64,000 nucleotides of DNA from Conchocele bisecta (Eukaryota > Mollusca > Bivalvia > Lucinida > Thyasiridae). Location: positions 33,676,791 to 33,740,790 of the forward strand of contig CM055272.1 in the NCBI GenBank assembly GCA_029237695.1. The letters run 5' to 3'. This document shows positions 1-10,074 of the stretch, one piece after another. A program made the position numbers and the translations under genes. Each line of letters opens with the position of its first letter. Within the stretch, counting starts at the first letter, position 1. The notes beneath the pieces were generated by a model. The model ran no database searches, was not told where the DNA came from, and saw only the letters and a list, made by a program, of their open reading frames with translations.

Positions 1-429
1 TGGTATGTGGCAGTATATTCTCTAGCAGATATTGAACATATTGATATGGGTTATATGTGTGAATGACAATATATTTTTGAGTTAGTTTGTATTAAGATTT
101 CCATGGAGCTAGAATAAGAGCACACTTACTCTAATTGCACTGCTTACGACAGCAATGACATTTACTAAATACCAAGCAGCGTAGGCACTGATCATAATGT
201 GTGGAATCACAGGCTGATCTGGGCCTATGCTGGTAGCATGTGTTGTATGATATATTTTCTCAGTCAGGACACAAACAGGAGTGTGACTCAATCAAATGTT
301 TGAACAAGGTCTTTGTTTGCATTATTAATTTGCATTTCTAGCCAGAACTTCTTCTTGCCTGGTGGTAGCAATCAGTCAGTGCAACAAGTTTTTCTTTTTT
401 AGTTGCCGGTATGCCTCTTGGCTCAGTCA

Positions 430-1948
430 TCACACCCGGAAATGCTGGATATCAAATTTAGGTTTTAAGAACTCCACTTCTGTGAATTCCATCATCCAGA
501 AACCTCTGCTTGTAGAAAAGTGATCGGTGACCTTTCCGGAACTCCACTTGACACATGGTACAAAGAAGCGGCAACACCACATTCTTGCTCTGGCGGGTCC
601 TATGTCCATCTTGTAACAGATAGAAATCACTGTAGTGCATAACTACCGGTTTGATGTTCTTGCCAGCACCAATCACATAGATCAACAAAATTTTGAAAGT
701 TGTGAATTTCCTGCAATTTTCTTCATTTTGTTACCAATTGTGCCGTGAATGTTATCAGCGCGCATAAAGGTATGCCCCCTCTCAAAGAACTTCATTGTGA
801 TTTTACCAGGACCCCATTCCTGATTCACACACATGGCCAGTGAGGTAAATAACGCCCAGTTCTTATTCTGTCCAGTACAATTGTCTGCCCAAAATACCAC
901 ATTTTCCTTTGGTGATAGGCTGATACATTTGTAGATAAGCCGATGCAACATTTATCCCTAATCTACCTGCGATTGCTTCGTGCCAAAGAATGACATAATC
1001 TTCGGATCCTGTGAGAGATGCAAATGTCTCATGAAGACACTAATCGGCTGACAAAAAGATGTTCCTTGGTAGTCATTTTTGGCAACAGTATTACACGCTG
1101 CATATCCACAGCAAATATTGATGTATTATGCTGAATTTCTGCAGATGCATCTGCTTTGTAGGCTTGTCTGGCTTCCCCTGCTGCTGACAGGTGACGCTCA
1201 CCATGTTGACAAGTTTCACATGATGAATATTTGTCATCAGTGTCACTATGTGTGGTCACATGCGCTCTGTACACGATACAAACATCACACACGTCCTGTG
1301 ATGGCTTTCCCGAACCTAATGTTTTCTTGTTCGAACACTCTTCTATAAACAGAATAACAAACTTTTGGATGTTTTTCATTATAATCTTTCCACATATCGG
1401 AAATTGACAAATTGCAGTCCAAGTAGCGTCTATTGGGAGCACGCTCACGGGTGTAATGGCTCACTTGTGGGTGGTATCCATTGATGTGATCCCTGATGTT
1501 TCCCCAATTTGATTTGTTACTTGGCTCAGATTTTCCACGTCGGTCAGCTGTTTCAGTTATGGAAGACATGTTTCCTAATTTGGATTTGACAAATTCAGTA
1601 ATAGTTCTGTCAGTTTTCAGTCCAAGAGTATGTAAAAACATTTTCTTGCACACACTTATCTTTGAACCAGATTCTGTGGGTAAATAGTATATAAGAGTGT
1701 GCGATCTTACATATTGGTCATTGGTGGCTTGAGCTCGAGAGTTGACAGGTTTAATCAGTATATGACCATCCAACCATAGGCGCTTCTCTCCAAAAGTCAT
1801 AGACCAATATGTATGATTAACTGTTTCTCGATGCTTCAGGGAAAGCAACTTATAACACGATTTCCTGCATTTATCGGGGCATGGCGGAAGTAGATGATAT
1901 TTCAGTTTGTTGTATTCCTGTCTCTGTAATTCTGTTCGACGACGTTTC
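430..1948 (-). pseudogene. Decayed DNCxGQNKN-family (DUF7869-like) gene
   Basis: I read this as one exon broken by several frameshifts. A good acceptor (polypyrimidine then CAG) ends at 1949, so the exon starts at 1948. From the N-terminal side: a basic segment, then 'VCKKMFLHTLGL' at about 1650-1610, then a 'CDVC...C..C' zinc-binding stretch at about 1280-1180. The core 'DNCTGQNKNW' follows at about 885-855 and 'ERGHTFMRADNIHG' at about 785-740. The frame changes near 1305, 1045, 960 and 500. This domain order (zinc-binding half, DNC-GQNKN, GHT...D..H) defines a large invertebrate family that resembles an RNase-H-fold transposase; that relation is inference. The copy at 15736-17319 is intact and serves as a guide. 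The family call is fairly firm and loss of function is firm. Confidence 0.72.
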
Positions 1949-2019
1949 CTGCAAAACAAATACAGTTAGAGATCAGCAACAGCCTTCTGGAGTATCTCTC
2001 CACTTCAGCCAACCTTTAA

Positions 2020-2245
2020 CCCTTTCAACACCACATACCTCTATAGTGGTATTGGCAAAATGTGTAGATCCAGATGAGCCGGCTTGTGACAAGCCGTCTC
2101 ATCAGGATCTGCATATTTTGCAAGTAATTTTCCTATGTTTCCCCCTTTTTCATAAATGGACTAGTCTGAAAACCATTCTGTGATCATTGGATTGGTCGCA
2201 AAGTAACCGATCGCAGTCCAGTCCAGTTACTTGGGGTTGAAAGGG
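2020..2245. mobile_element. piggyBac-type MITE, copy 1
   Basis: This 226-bp element has inverted termini CCCTTTCAAC / GTTGAAAGGG. It is flanked by TTAA (2016-2019) on the left and TTGA (2246-2249, one change) on the right, which is the piggyBac target-site signature. Inside is a nested palindrome, GTAGATCCAGATGAGCC...CTCATCAGGATCTGC. Related copies lie at 5015-5236, 45226-45450 and about 56798-56925. Confidence 0.75.
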
Positions 2246-2420
2246 TTGACTGTGTCAATACAGGGAGATATCGCAAAAAATGATGATGCATGGGTTATCA
2301 TTATCGTGATGGCATCAGCGAGAAACGCATGTCACTTTTTTGTGCTAAATTTAAATATTTGATTTTTATTATAATTATTAGAATTATGGAGCAGACACAA
2401 TTTTGTCTACAAATGGCTAT

Positions 2421-2458
<38 letters not shown>

Positions 2459-2459
2459 T
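2421..2459. repeat. (CAGA)n microsatellite
   Basis: About ten perfect tandem copies of a 4-base unit. Nothing else is visible between the MITE that ends at 2245 and the exon at 2535. Confidence 0.95.
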
Positions 2460-2534
2460 CCGTATTAACTGTGACGACTAGGAAGTGACTGTTCGTAAGA
2501 GCAAATTCCTATATGTTACGTAAATTAAACTTAC

Positions 2535-3264
2535 TTAGACAAAGTTGTCGAATCAACACGATCTTCAATGGGTGGCTCATCGACAGGAGGCGTCGTCAAG
2601 ACAGTAGCTGGCTCATCGGTAGGAGGGGTCGCCATGACAATATGTGGCTCATCGGCAGGAGGGGTCGCCAGGACTGTAGGCGGCTCATCGGCAGGAGGAG
2701 TCGGCATGACAATATGTGGCTCATCGGTAGGAGTGGTCGCCATGACGGTAGGAGGGGTCGCCATGACAGTAGGTGGCTCATCGACAGGAGGAGTCAGCAT
2801 GACAATATGTGGCTCATCGGTAGGAGTGGTCGCCATGACGGTAGGAAGGGTCGCCATGACAGTAGGCGGCTCATCGACAGGAGGAGTCGCCATGACAATA
2901 TGTGGCTCATCGGTAGGTGTCGCCATGACAATAGGTGGCTCATCTACAGGAGGGGTGGCCATAACAATAGGTGGCTCATCGGCAGCATGGATGGCCATGA
3001 CAGTTACTGTAGGTGGCTCATTCACAGGAAGGGTGTCCATCACAGTTACTGTAGTTGGCTCATCGGCAGGAAGTGTCGCCATGACAACAATAGGTGGCTC
3101 GCTGACAGAGGTCACCATGACAGTGGTCGCCATGGCAGTAGGTTGCTCCTTGTCAGTGGTCACCACGACATTAGGCGGCTCCTCGACAGGGGTCTCAGTC
3201 ACAGTGTGTGGGAGTACAGATAGTCTAGCCACTTTAACTGATATGTGGCCGAGCTCCAGCAAAC
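2535..3264 (-). CDS. Thr/Pro-rich repeat exon (internal exon)
   Basis: This 730-bp exon is bounded by a strong acceptor (TTATCTTTGTAG, AG at 3266-3265) and a consensus donor (GTAAGT at 2534-2529). The minus frame stays open throughout. It encodes about 18 imperfect repeats of 10-14 residues built around 'DEPPIVMATPP', rich in Thr, Pro, Val, Met and Ala, with acidic-Pro-Pro spacing. The reading upstream of 3264 contains a hydrophobic stretch but lies in the intron if the acceptor is used. The repeats suggest a mucin-like or linker region of an extracellular or surface protein; this is inference from composition only. Flanking exons were not found within the window. The opposite strand is also open because of the repeat, but it lacks matching splice signals. 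Confidence 0.55.
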
Positions 3265-3525
3265 CTACAAAGATAAAGTACACATACATCAGTGTGATGT
3301 TCACCTCCACCTTCGGTGTATAAAGGTTGAAATAATATATTATGGCTTCCATAATAGTGCTGGTGTCTTACAACCAATCAGAATCAGAAAAACATTTTTC
3401 CCCCAATGGGTGCATTAACATTTTGGTGAGGTCCATCAAAAGACACCCAGTGATGGTGTAGGTAAATACTTATTATGATATACTGATTTATTTTAATTTT
3501 TATCGTTACGTTATTACATATTTGA

Positions 3526-3903
3526 ACTAGAAAATGTGGTCAGTCGACACACTTAGGGCCCCGTGGCAGCCATTCAATAAAGAAGCCTTAGAGCAATGCG
3601 TGTGTGCAATATTAAGGGATTGCGACCAAGTAAACAGAAAATATAGGCCATTTACGCGTGGTTAAGGTTTCGGGTGCAGCAAGTCAACGACCTTGACCCT
3701 GGGCTTAGCGGGGGCGGCACGAACGTGGATTTGTCACATGGCAGTAGAGGACCCTTAGAGCAATGCGTGTGTGAAATATTAAGGGATTGCAAGGAAGGGG
3801 CATTTACCCGCGGTTAAGGTTTTGTGAAAAAAATAAACGGACGGACAGACGGACGGACAGGGTGAAACCTATAGGGCACGCCGATTCTCGGCGGGGCCCT
3901 AAT
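3526..3903. repeat. Short 'pearl'-like interspersed element
   Basis: The element starts with ACTAGAAAATGTG, the same start as the 1-kb element at 38605. It contains about two copies of the unit 'agagcaatgcgtgtg...ggaaacagaaa' and 'ccttgaccctgggctta', then a GGAC-rich run. It ends in a strong hairpin (GGGCACGCCGATTCTCGGCGGGGCCC). The layout resembles bivalve 'pearl'/Helentron-like non-autonomous elements; that class assignment is inference. Confidence 0.55.
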
Positions 3904-4639
3904 TAATTGTCACCTTAGTGTTATGGTGATGTGACAATTAAATAACAACAATCCTTTAGTATAAACAATAATATCATGAATCATATAAAGTATAACAATA
4001 ATATAAAAATGCTGTGTTCAATTTCAAGCTATTTTCTACTAAACACTATAAAATATATCTAGCTACAAATACACCCAACATTCTCAATATTTTTATTATT
4101 AAAATGTTGTTGCAACAACGTAACGTTATATAATTCAGCCAGGTTCTCAGTCAGAGTTTAGTCTCATTGCAGTTCTTGCGGTTTCTCGATATAATATATG
4201 TTCTGTCGCACGCCAAGTTAGCTTGTTGCTGTAGCAACACTCTAACTTGGCATGCAATGAACATTATACACAAAAACTGGACTGGTGTATCATAACAATA
4301 TTCATGCAGATTATAAACCACCGTGCTATAAAATAATATTATCATGATTATACTCATTAAAACTGCGATAAGACTAAAGTCTCAGAACCTGGCTCAATTA
4401 TAGCTGACACAGACAGTATGGTAGCAATTCAGAGTTACGGAGCCACAACTAATCAGAACGTGTCTAAGTCTGCTAAAAATATCTCCATATTCTTGCCTAA
4501 GAGTATCAACATTTGTAAAACAAATGCAAATTATTCGCTCACAACAACACGTAATCATAATAATCATGTTGATTGAATTATTCAAAACGAGGCACACTGC
4601 AAAATAACAAACATAATAAATTATATATTTCTCATTACC

Positions 4640-4745
4640 CAGTAGGGTACGTTTTCACCCAAACATGGGTATGTTTTGACCCGATGTTGGGTACGTTCTT
4701 GGATACGTGTTTAGGGTACGTTTTAAACAGGGTACATTTTGACGC
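4640..4745. repeat. Degenerate 'GGGTACGTTTT' short tandem repeat
   Basis: Four to six imperfect copies of a roughly 20-base unit built on GGGTACGTTTTNACCC. The rest of 3904-5010 is AT-rich sequence in which I see no gene or clear repeat. Confidence 0.5.
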
Positions 4746-5014
4746 AACACCCCTCAAAATACTCCAGCACCAACTTGACACCATTTGCTCAAAACATAGA
4801 CATAGTACTAGTAAGTGTTGGGCAGTTTTAATACAGTTTTATCTTCAATTCCAGCTGAGTGGGACAAAATTACCACTTCTGAAAAATCTTCAGTCTTTGC
4901 ATTCATTAAACGCGAAAACATTGTAACTACTTTAGTGCAGAGGTCCATCAAAAAACACCATCACAAAGGTGTTGTAGTTTGATGTTTATGCAAACTAAGT
5001 CTCAATGTAATTAA

Positions 5015-5236
5015 CCCTTTCAACCCTACAGCCCTGTACAGAGGTTTTGGCAAAAAATGTAGATCCAGATGAGCCGGCTCATGATGAGCCATCTCATCAG
5101 GATCTGCACTTTTTGCAAGTAATTTTCATATTCATAATGCCAGAACAAAAACACCCCCTTTTCATAAATGAACTGGTCTAAGAAACGTTTTTGTGACAAT
5201 GGAATTGGTTGCAAATGTAACATATCCCAGTCCATT
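5015..5236. mobile_element. piggyBac-type MITE, copy 2 (right end lost)
   Basis: The left end is intact: TTAA at 5011-5014 followed by CCCTTTCAACCC. The central palindrome (GTAGATCCAGATGAGCC...CTCATCAGGATCTGC) is longer here than in copy 1. The right terminus decays near 5236 before the GGGTTGAAAGGG end. Confidence 0.65.
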
Positions 5237-5300
5237 CACAGTGGCCTCCCAGTGTAATAAAGTGGGTGGGGAAATTCAACATTACGTTTCACATGATTAC

Positions 5301-5409
5301 CTGCATTGTTCGACCTTTTTTCCGAAGCTGTATCCGGCGCTGGATAATTAGACAGTCCTGCAAGTTTCTTCATGGCAAGCTCCACCATTTTCTTCCCTCT
5401 AGACGCCAT
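5301..5409 (-). CDS. Isolated first coding exon (MASRGKK...)
   Basis: An ATG at 5409 opens a 36-codon frame starting MASRGKKMVELAMKKLAG. It ends at a consensus donor (GCAG|GTAATC, last exon base 5301). Short basic N-termini of this type occur in DNCxGQNKN-family proteins (family knowledge, not checked). No matching downstream exon is visible, because the next 60 bases run into a MITE. It may be the orphaned start of a decayed or truncated copy. Confidence 0.35.
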
Positions 5410-5707
5410 TTCGATATGTTTGTGATAACTTTCACTTTCCACAACACACATTCAGGGGCGCCGCCATGACAGTTCATGTGACTAAATAAGCCACCGCGAT
5501 TGGCTGTTCGACTTGCTAGGTTTTGGCATCACAGGACATGGTTTACTGAGCACTCACTAAGCAGTTGCTATGTTTTACCATAACAATATATTAGAAACCA
5601 GAGGGAATTTTTGCATTGGTGGTACATAATATGGTGCGGCAAAACATAGCAAGTTCAAAAACGGTCTTAACTGATTTTTAACAATTTTTTTACTTACTAG
5701 GTTTTAC

Positions 5708-7654
5708 CTGAACACTCAAGACTAAACGGCTCGTCGACGTCAACGCGGTTGATCCCACTGCAGTGGAGAACCAGCACGTGGCGGTCTTGTAGGTGGGGGA
5801 GGACACTCGACAGCAGGTCATGTTGAAGGGCCCACTTCCGAAGCGGCACAGAGTGGTCGATCCCGACTTCCCCAATGGCGGCTACATCTGGGAGGGTGGC
5901 GAGGTTCGCGAGCGCGAACAGGTTGGCGGTGTCTGCGTTGGGGGCGTGCTTCGGGTGTATCCCAATGGCAGTACGATATCCCCGGCTTCGTAGGTCCTTG
6001 ATGGTGGCTTCGTCTGGGTAGCGGGATGGGTCACAGAAGTTGACGACACCCCCGATGACACTGACGGTGTGGGCCTCCCCGGGGCGTAGAAGGGCGTTGA
6101 TCGTCTCGATGTCGTCGTCCACTCCCAAGGCCAACTGGAGATGGTCCAGATGGAAGTGGCTGTTGTAAGCCCCCGATCCGGCGGCCATCGGTGCGGCATC
6201 CAGCTCCTCGACGGGGACCTCGCGGGACGCAAGCTGTGGCGGCATGGGGACGACTACAAGGGACGCATCCTTGGGCGGCATGACGAGTACCTCCGGGGAC
6301 GCATCCTGGGGCGGCATTCGCTGAACGATTTCTTCCATGGTGTTGTTGTGGTACGTCTGGAGACTGGCATACTGTCGCGGGTTCATCCGGGCGAGTAGTT
6401 CCAGCAGGATTTCCCAATGCAGCAGCATGCCGGGGCTGGAGACTGGCAGGCAGGCAAATATGTGGTCGGTGCACCCGAGGTACGCGTTGAGCGCCGTCAC
6501 CGGAGTCCGTGTAGCGTCTGGAATCCGCCAGTTCCCGCCGAGTTTCGTAAACCACTCAGTCGCGTTGAGGAGTTCCACAAATTCGGATAGGCCGCTTTCC
6601 TCCCAGGATGAGGCGATCTGCTGCAGGGCTCCCTTCCACCGCAGAACATCCTCGGAATGTCGGATGTGAAGAGCCGTGGGAATATGTGCCGCATATGTGT
6701 GGCCCTTCGGATACCGGAATCTCTCCGCTGCTGCACACCAAGGAACAGGACAACCTTGCTTCCTCTTACTCTCCCCATCCGCAGAGTCCACCCTCCTGGA
6801 CTTGGGTGCAGCGGGCCCTGTCGAACAGGGTGACTGGACCGTCCTCTTCTGGGCAGCGGGTGTTGACGTGGATCCACGTAGACTGGGTGGGGCATGGGTC
6901 GGGGACGTGGTGCGCCACGGCGTCGAACGTCGCGACGCACCGGCCGACTCGTCTCTCGCAGGCGGGAAATACACAGATCTTGTGGACGACGACGGACGGG
7001 TCTCTACTGGCGGGCTCGGGGCGGTGCTGCGGGCGATACTCTGGAGTCGGTGCCGTCTGATGTTGTGAGGTGGTGGCAGGTGTGGGCTGTCTGGCGGGTG
7101 GCTCGGGACTCTGGGTTCGAGTTGGCTCAGGCACGGGTGTAGGTGGAGGAGTCCGGTCAAGGTCATCTTCGTAGTCGAGCTCAACCTCATCTCGAAGATC
7201 CAGGAGCTGGGCCACTTCTTCTGCAGCGGAGAGGCCCGTCTGGCACATCTCGGTGGCCCGCGATGTCACTGGGAACTCGATCACCTCCTTCTTGACTCCT
7301 GATGTCCCGGCGTCCTGGCGCATCACGCAGATGTTTGGGTCCGTCTTAAGTCGGATGTCTTGGAAGCAGGCTCGGGACTCCACGACTTTGGGCGTCTTGC
7401 GTCTGACCGGGCAGAGGTGCTCGTCGACCCAGGTGGCGCTGGCAAATTGGTACTCCTCGGTGTTCCGGGCAGCCGTCCTCAGCCAGGTGGTATTCCTCCG
7501 CTCGCGGGCCAGGTCCGCCTGTCCTTGGATGGCGGCGAGTTGGTCGGTGGAGGTTCTCCTGGTTGCCATCATGACGTCCCAGATCAAGCCCTTGATGGGT
7601 AGGAGTTCTGCTCTCGCAGTGGCGCGGTTTACCCTTTCTACGGCGTTGGGCATC
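5708..7654 (-). pseudogene. Zinc-finger/TatD-type nuclease exon, frameshifted
   Basis: This long GC-rich exon has a clear acceptor (TGTGTTCACAG, AG at 7656-7655) and donor (CAG|GTAAAA after 5708). The first frame (from 7653) gives a helical N-terminus, an acidic patch, a Pro-rich linker and a finger-like 'CVFPAC...HH'. A second frame is needed from roughly 6900 downward. It gives another finger, 'CPVPWC...H....H', at about 6760-6680, and then a TatD-like metal-dependent hydrolase core. Core motifs are 'HFHLD' (6160-6140), 'GIHPKH' (5960-5940), 'GEVGIDHS' (5885-5860) and 'VLVLHCSG' (5775-5750), matching the TatD metal ligands. The C-terminal third must lie in a later exon that I cannot find. 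TatD proteins are 3'-5' exonuclease-like hydrolases; here the domain sits beside a retroelement. One frameshift is needed, or one unseen tiny intron. Confidence 0.65.
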
Positions 7655-7793
7655 CTGTGAACACAACATAAAACATAGACTGCAACCTATGTCGAACATA
7701 GATTACATATTCCTGGGTGGGACCAGTACTGCACTTGAGGATGACGAAACATGACAAGACACATGGGACTGTTGGTTCACGGGTAATGGGCAG

Positions 7794-10074
7794 CTAGTCA
7801 GAGGTGGCGCTTGGACCTCCTCGAGCACATTTAGGGCATTTGTACTTGTCAATTTGAAGTGCATCCGATGCCGAGACATTCACACACGACCCATGAAACC
7901 ACTCATCACAGTAATCGCACATGATCATGAAGCGTCCCTCCCATGGCTTACTACAGCTGCAGTAGAGCTTGTCATCCCCCTCACTCACATCTTCCTCACG
8001 CTCACCCTCCTGCCATTTCTTTATCCACCCCGGTAGCACCCGATCTCCATGGCTTGGCAATGATCTCTGCAGCCTGTCGAGAAAATCCGTCCTTTCTGAT
8101 ACCCTTCCTGATAGTCGCCAGGCGTGTAGGTTCAGAATGGCCGGATTTGCATGATATGTCTTGCCCGAGTGCTGTGACACAATCCCGGGCGACATTGGTA
8201 GAACTACCGGGCGCTCTACTAACAGCTCTATGAGGCTGGAGAACCAACTCCGGTTCGGCCAACATGGAGCTATCAGCGTCACCCTGCAGTCCGACAGGCG
8301 GATCTTCTGCAAGACCTGTGTCAGTAGAGCGAATGGCGGAAACGCGTATGCGTCCACTCGGTTCCACGACAAGGACATTGCGTCGACCGCCCATGCCCTG
8401 GCATCTGGCACTGGCGACACATACATGGGTAGCTGGTTGTTCAACCTGGTTGCGAACAGGTCTACCCACGGGTTGCCCCATCTGTTGATTACCGCATGGG
8501 CTACTGTTCTCTGTAAGCTCCATTCGGTAAGAACAGGGGACACCCCCCCCCCCCCCCGCGACAGGTAGTCCGCCAGAATATTGGACTTGCCTGTAATGTG
8601 CCTTGCCACCAGCACCATGCCGTTCCGATGACACCATAGCAACAACTCCCGAGTCTCCAGGCAAAGGTCTATCGACCGGGTTCCTCCCTGCCTGTTCAGG
8701 TAAGCCACCACCGTAGTGTTGTCCGTGGCCACCTGAACAGACTTCCCCCTGACGTGGGGTAGTGCTTCCACTAGAGCTAGCGATACTGCTCTTAGCTCGA
8801 GCATATTGATGTGGAGCCCGATCGACTCCTCTGCCCAAATCCCCGAGAACATCAGCCCCAGAGGCTCCAGATGTGCACCCCAACCCGAGTTGGACGCGTC
8901 CGTTGTGAGCACCAACTCGGGGATCCGGCGTGGCCATGGGAACCCCTTCCTGATACCACGTCCGTCGAGCCCATCGTCTGAGATGATGCTTGAACTGTCC
9001 TGACAGCGGTATCGAGATCTCTAACGATTGATAGTGCGGTTTCCAGTGAAACAGCAGAAAAACCTGTAGGGGTCGTAAGTGTAGCCGACCCAGACAAAGA
9101 AGATCTGCTGCTGAATTCAGCAACCCCAGCAGTGACAGAAATTCCCTTGCCGTCAGACATATCGTGTCCAGAACGTTGAAAACCAATAATTTCAGCGTCC
9201 TTTCCACTCTGTCTGCCGGCAGTCTCACTATCCCCTGACTGGTCAGGAAGTTCATCCCCACATAGCAGAAGTCCTGAGTCGGAATCAGTTCTGACTTCTC
9301 TATGTTGGGGATGAGTCCCAACATCGTTATCAGCCCCCAGACCCAGAACACCCTCAGATTGAGCAGTAGGGTGCCCCTCGACTGATCGTGCAGGAGCCAG
9401 TCGTCCAGGTATTGAAGTATTGAAATACCTCTCCACCTGGCTTCTGCCCCGATTATCTCCATGAGTTTCGTGAACACCCTTGGTGCCGTGGATATCCCAA
9501 TGGGTAGGACACGAAACTGATATACTCGGCCCTCCGAAAGAAATCGTAGGAACTTCCGAGATGCCGCGCACATCGGTACATGTAGATAACCGTCCTGTAG
9601 GTCGATGGATACGGCCCAGTCGTTTACCTGTATAGTGCGTCGTATCGACCGGGTCGTTTCCATCTTGAAATGATCTGTCTGAATGAACAGATTCAGAGCT
9701 GACAGATCTAATACGGGGCGCAGCTTGCCGTTTCGTTTTGGTACAACGAAAAGCCTGCTGTAGAAGCCCGGAGATAGCCAATCTCCTACTTCCACGATGG
9801 CGTTTTTCGCTAACAAGGCTTGCACTTCTGACACTAGCGCTTGCCTTTTTAGCGAATTCTTGTATGGTTCCCACTTCGGCGGAAACCATCTCAAGGGGGG
9901 TTGTGTGTGGAAGGGAATAAAGTGTCCCTTGCTCACCACCTGAATGGCCCATTTGGAATCCGTAATGTCCTTCCATTGCGGAAGGAATTCAGATATTCTC
10001 CCTCCTACCGGCCGGTAGGAGTCTGGAATGGACCATTCCCCCGAACGCCCCACGCCCCATCTGGAATGGACCAT
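7794..10074 (-). pseudogene. DIRS-like RT-RNase H protein with C-terminal PHD finger
   Basis: The RT lies at about 9900-9000: 'GKLRPVLDLSALN', 'VSIDLQDGYLHVPM' and the catalytic 'YLDDWLL' near 9410. One frameshift near 8950 moves the RNase H into the frame open from 8915. There the four acidic positions are present: TTDASN, MLELRA, ATDNTT and ILADYLSR. The usual DIRS extension (FATRLNNQLPMYVSP...) follows, and instead of a recombinase the protein ends with a PHD finger (7970-7824). Its C4HC3 pattern is CSC, CDYC, WFHGSC, CPKC. The 'YCSCSKP...FMIMCDYCDEWFH' style is that of H3K4-methyl readers such as CXXC1/TAF3 (family knowledge). A C15 run at about 8546-8560 in the RNase H region may be slippage. 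The protein is broken by the one frameshift. Confidence 0.72.

Noticed and set aside
2568..3323. Plus-strand Gly/Ser/Val repeat frame over the Thr/Pro exon
   Set aside because: It is the mirror of the repeat; splice sites fit only the minus strand.
6608..7660. Several plus-strand frames of 80-150 codons
   Set aside because: GC-rich shadows of the TatD exon on the minus strand.
8002..8940. Continuation of the RT frame as a basic Gly-rich protein to 8002
   Set aside because: It is the out-of-frame reading of the RNase H/PHD part after the frameshift near 8950.
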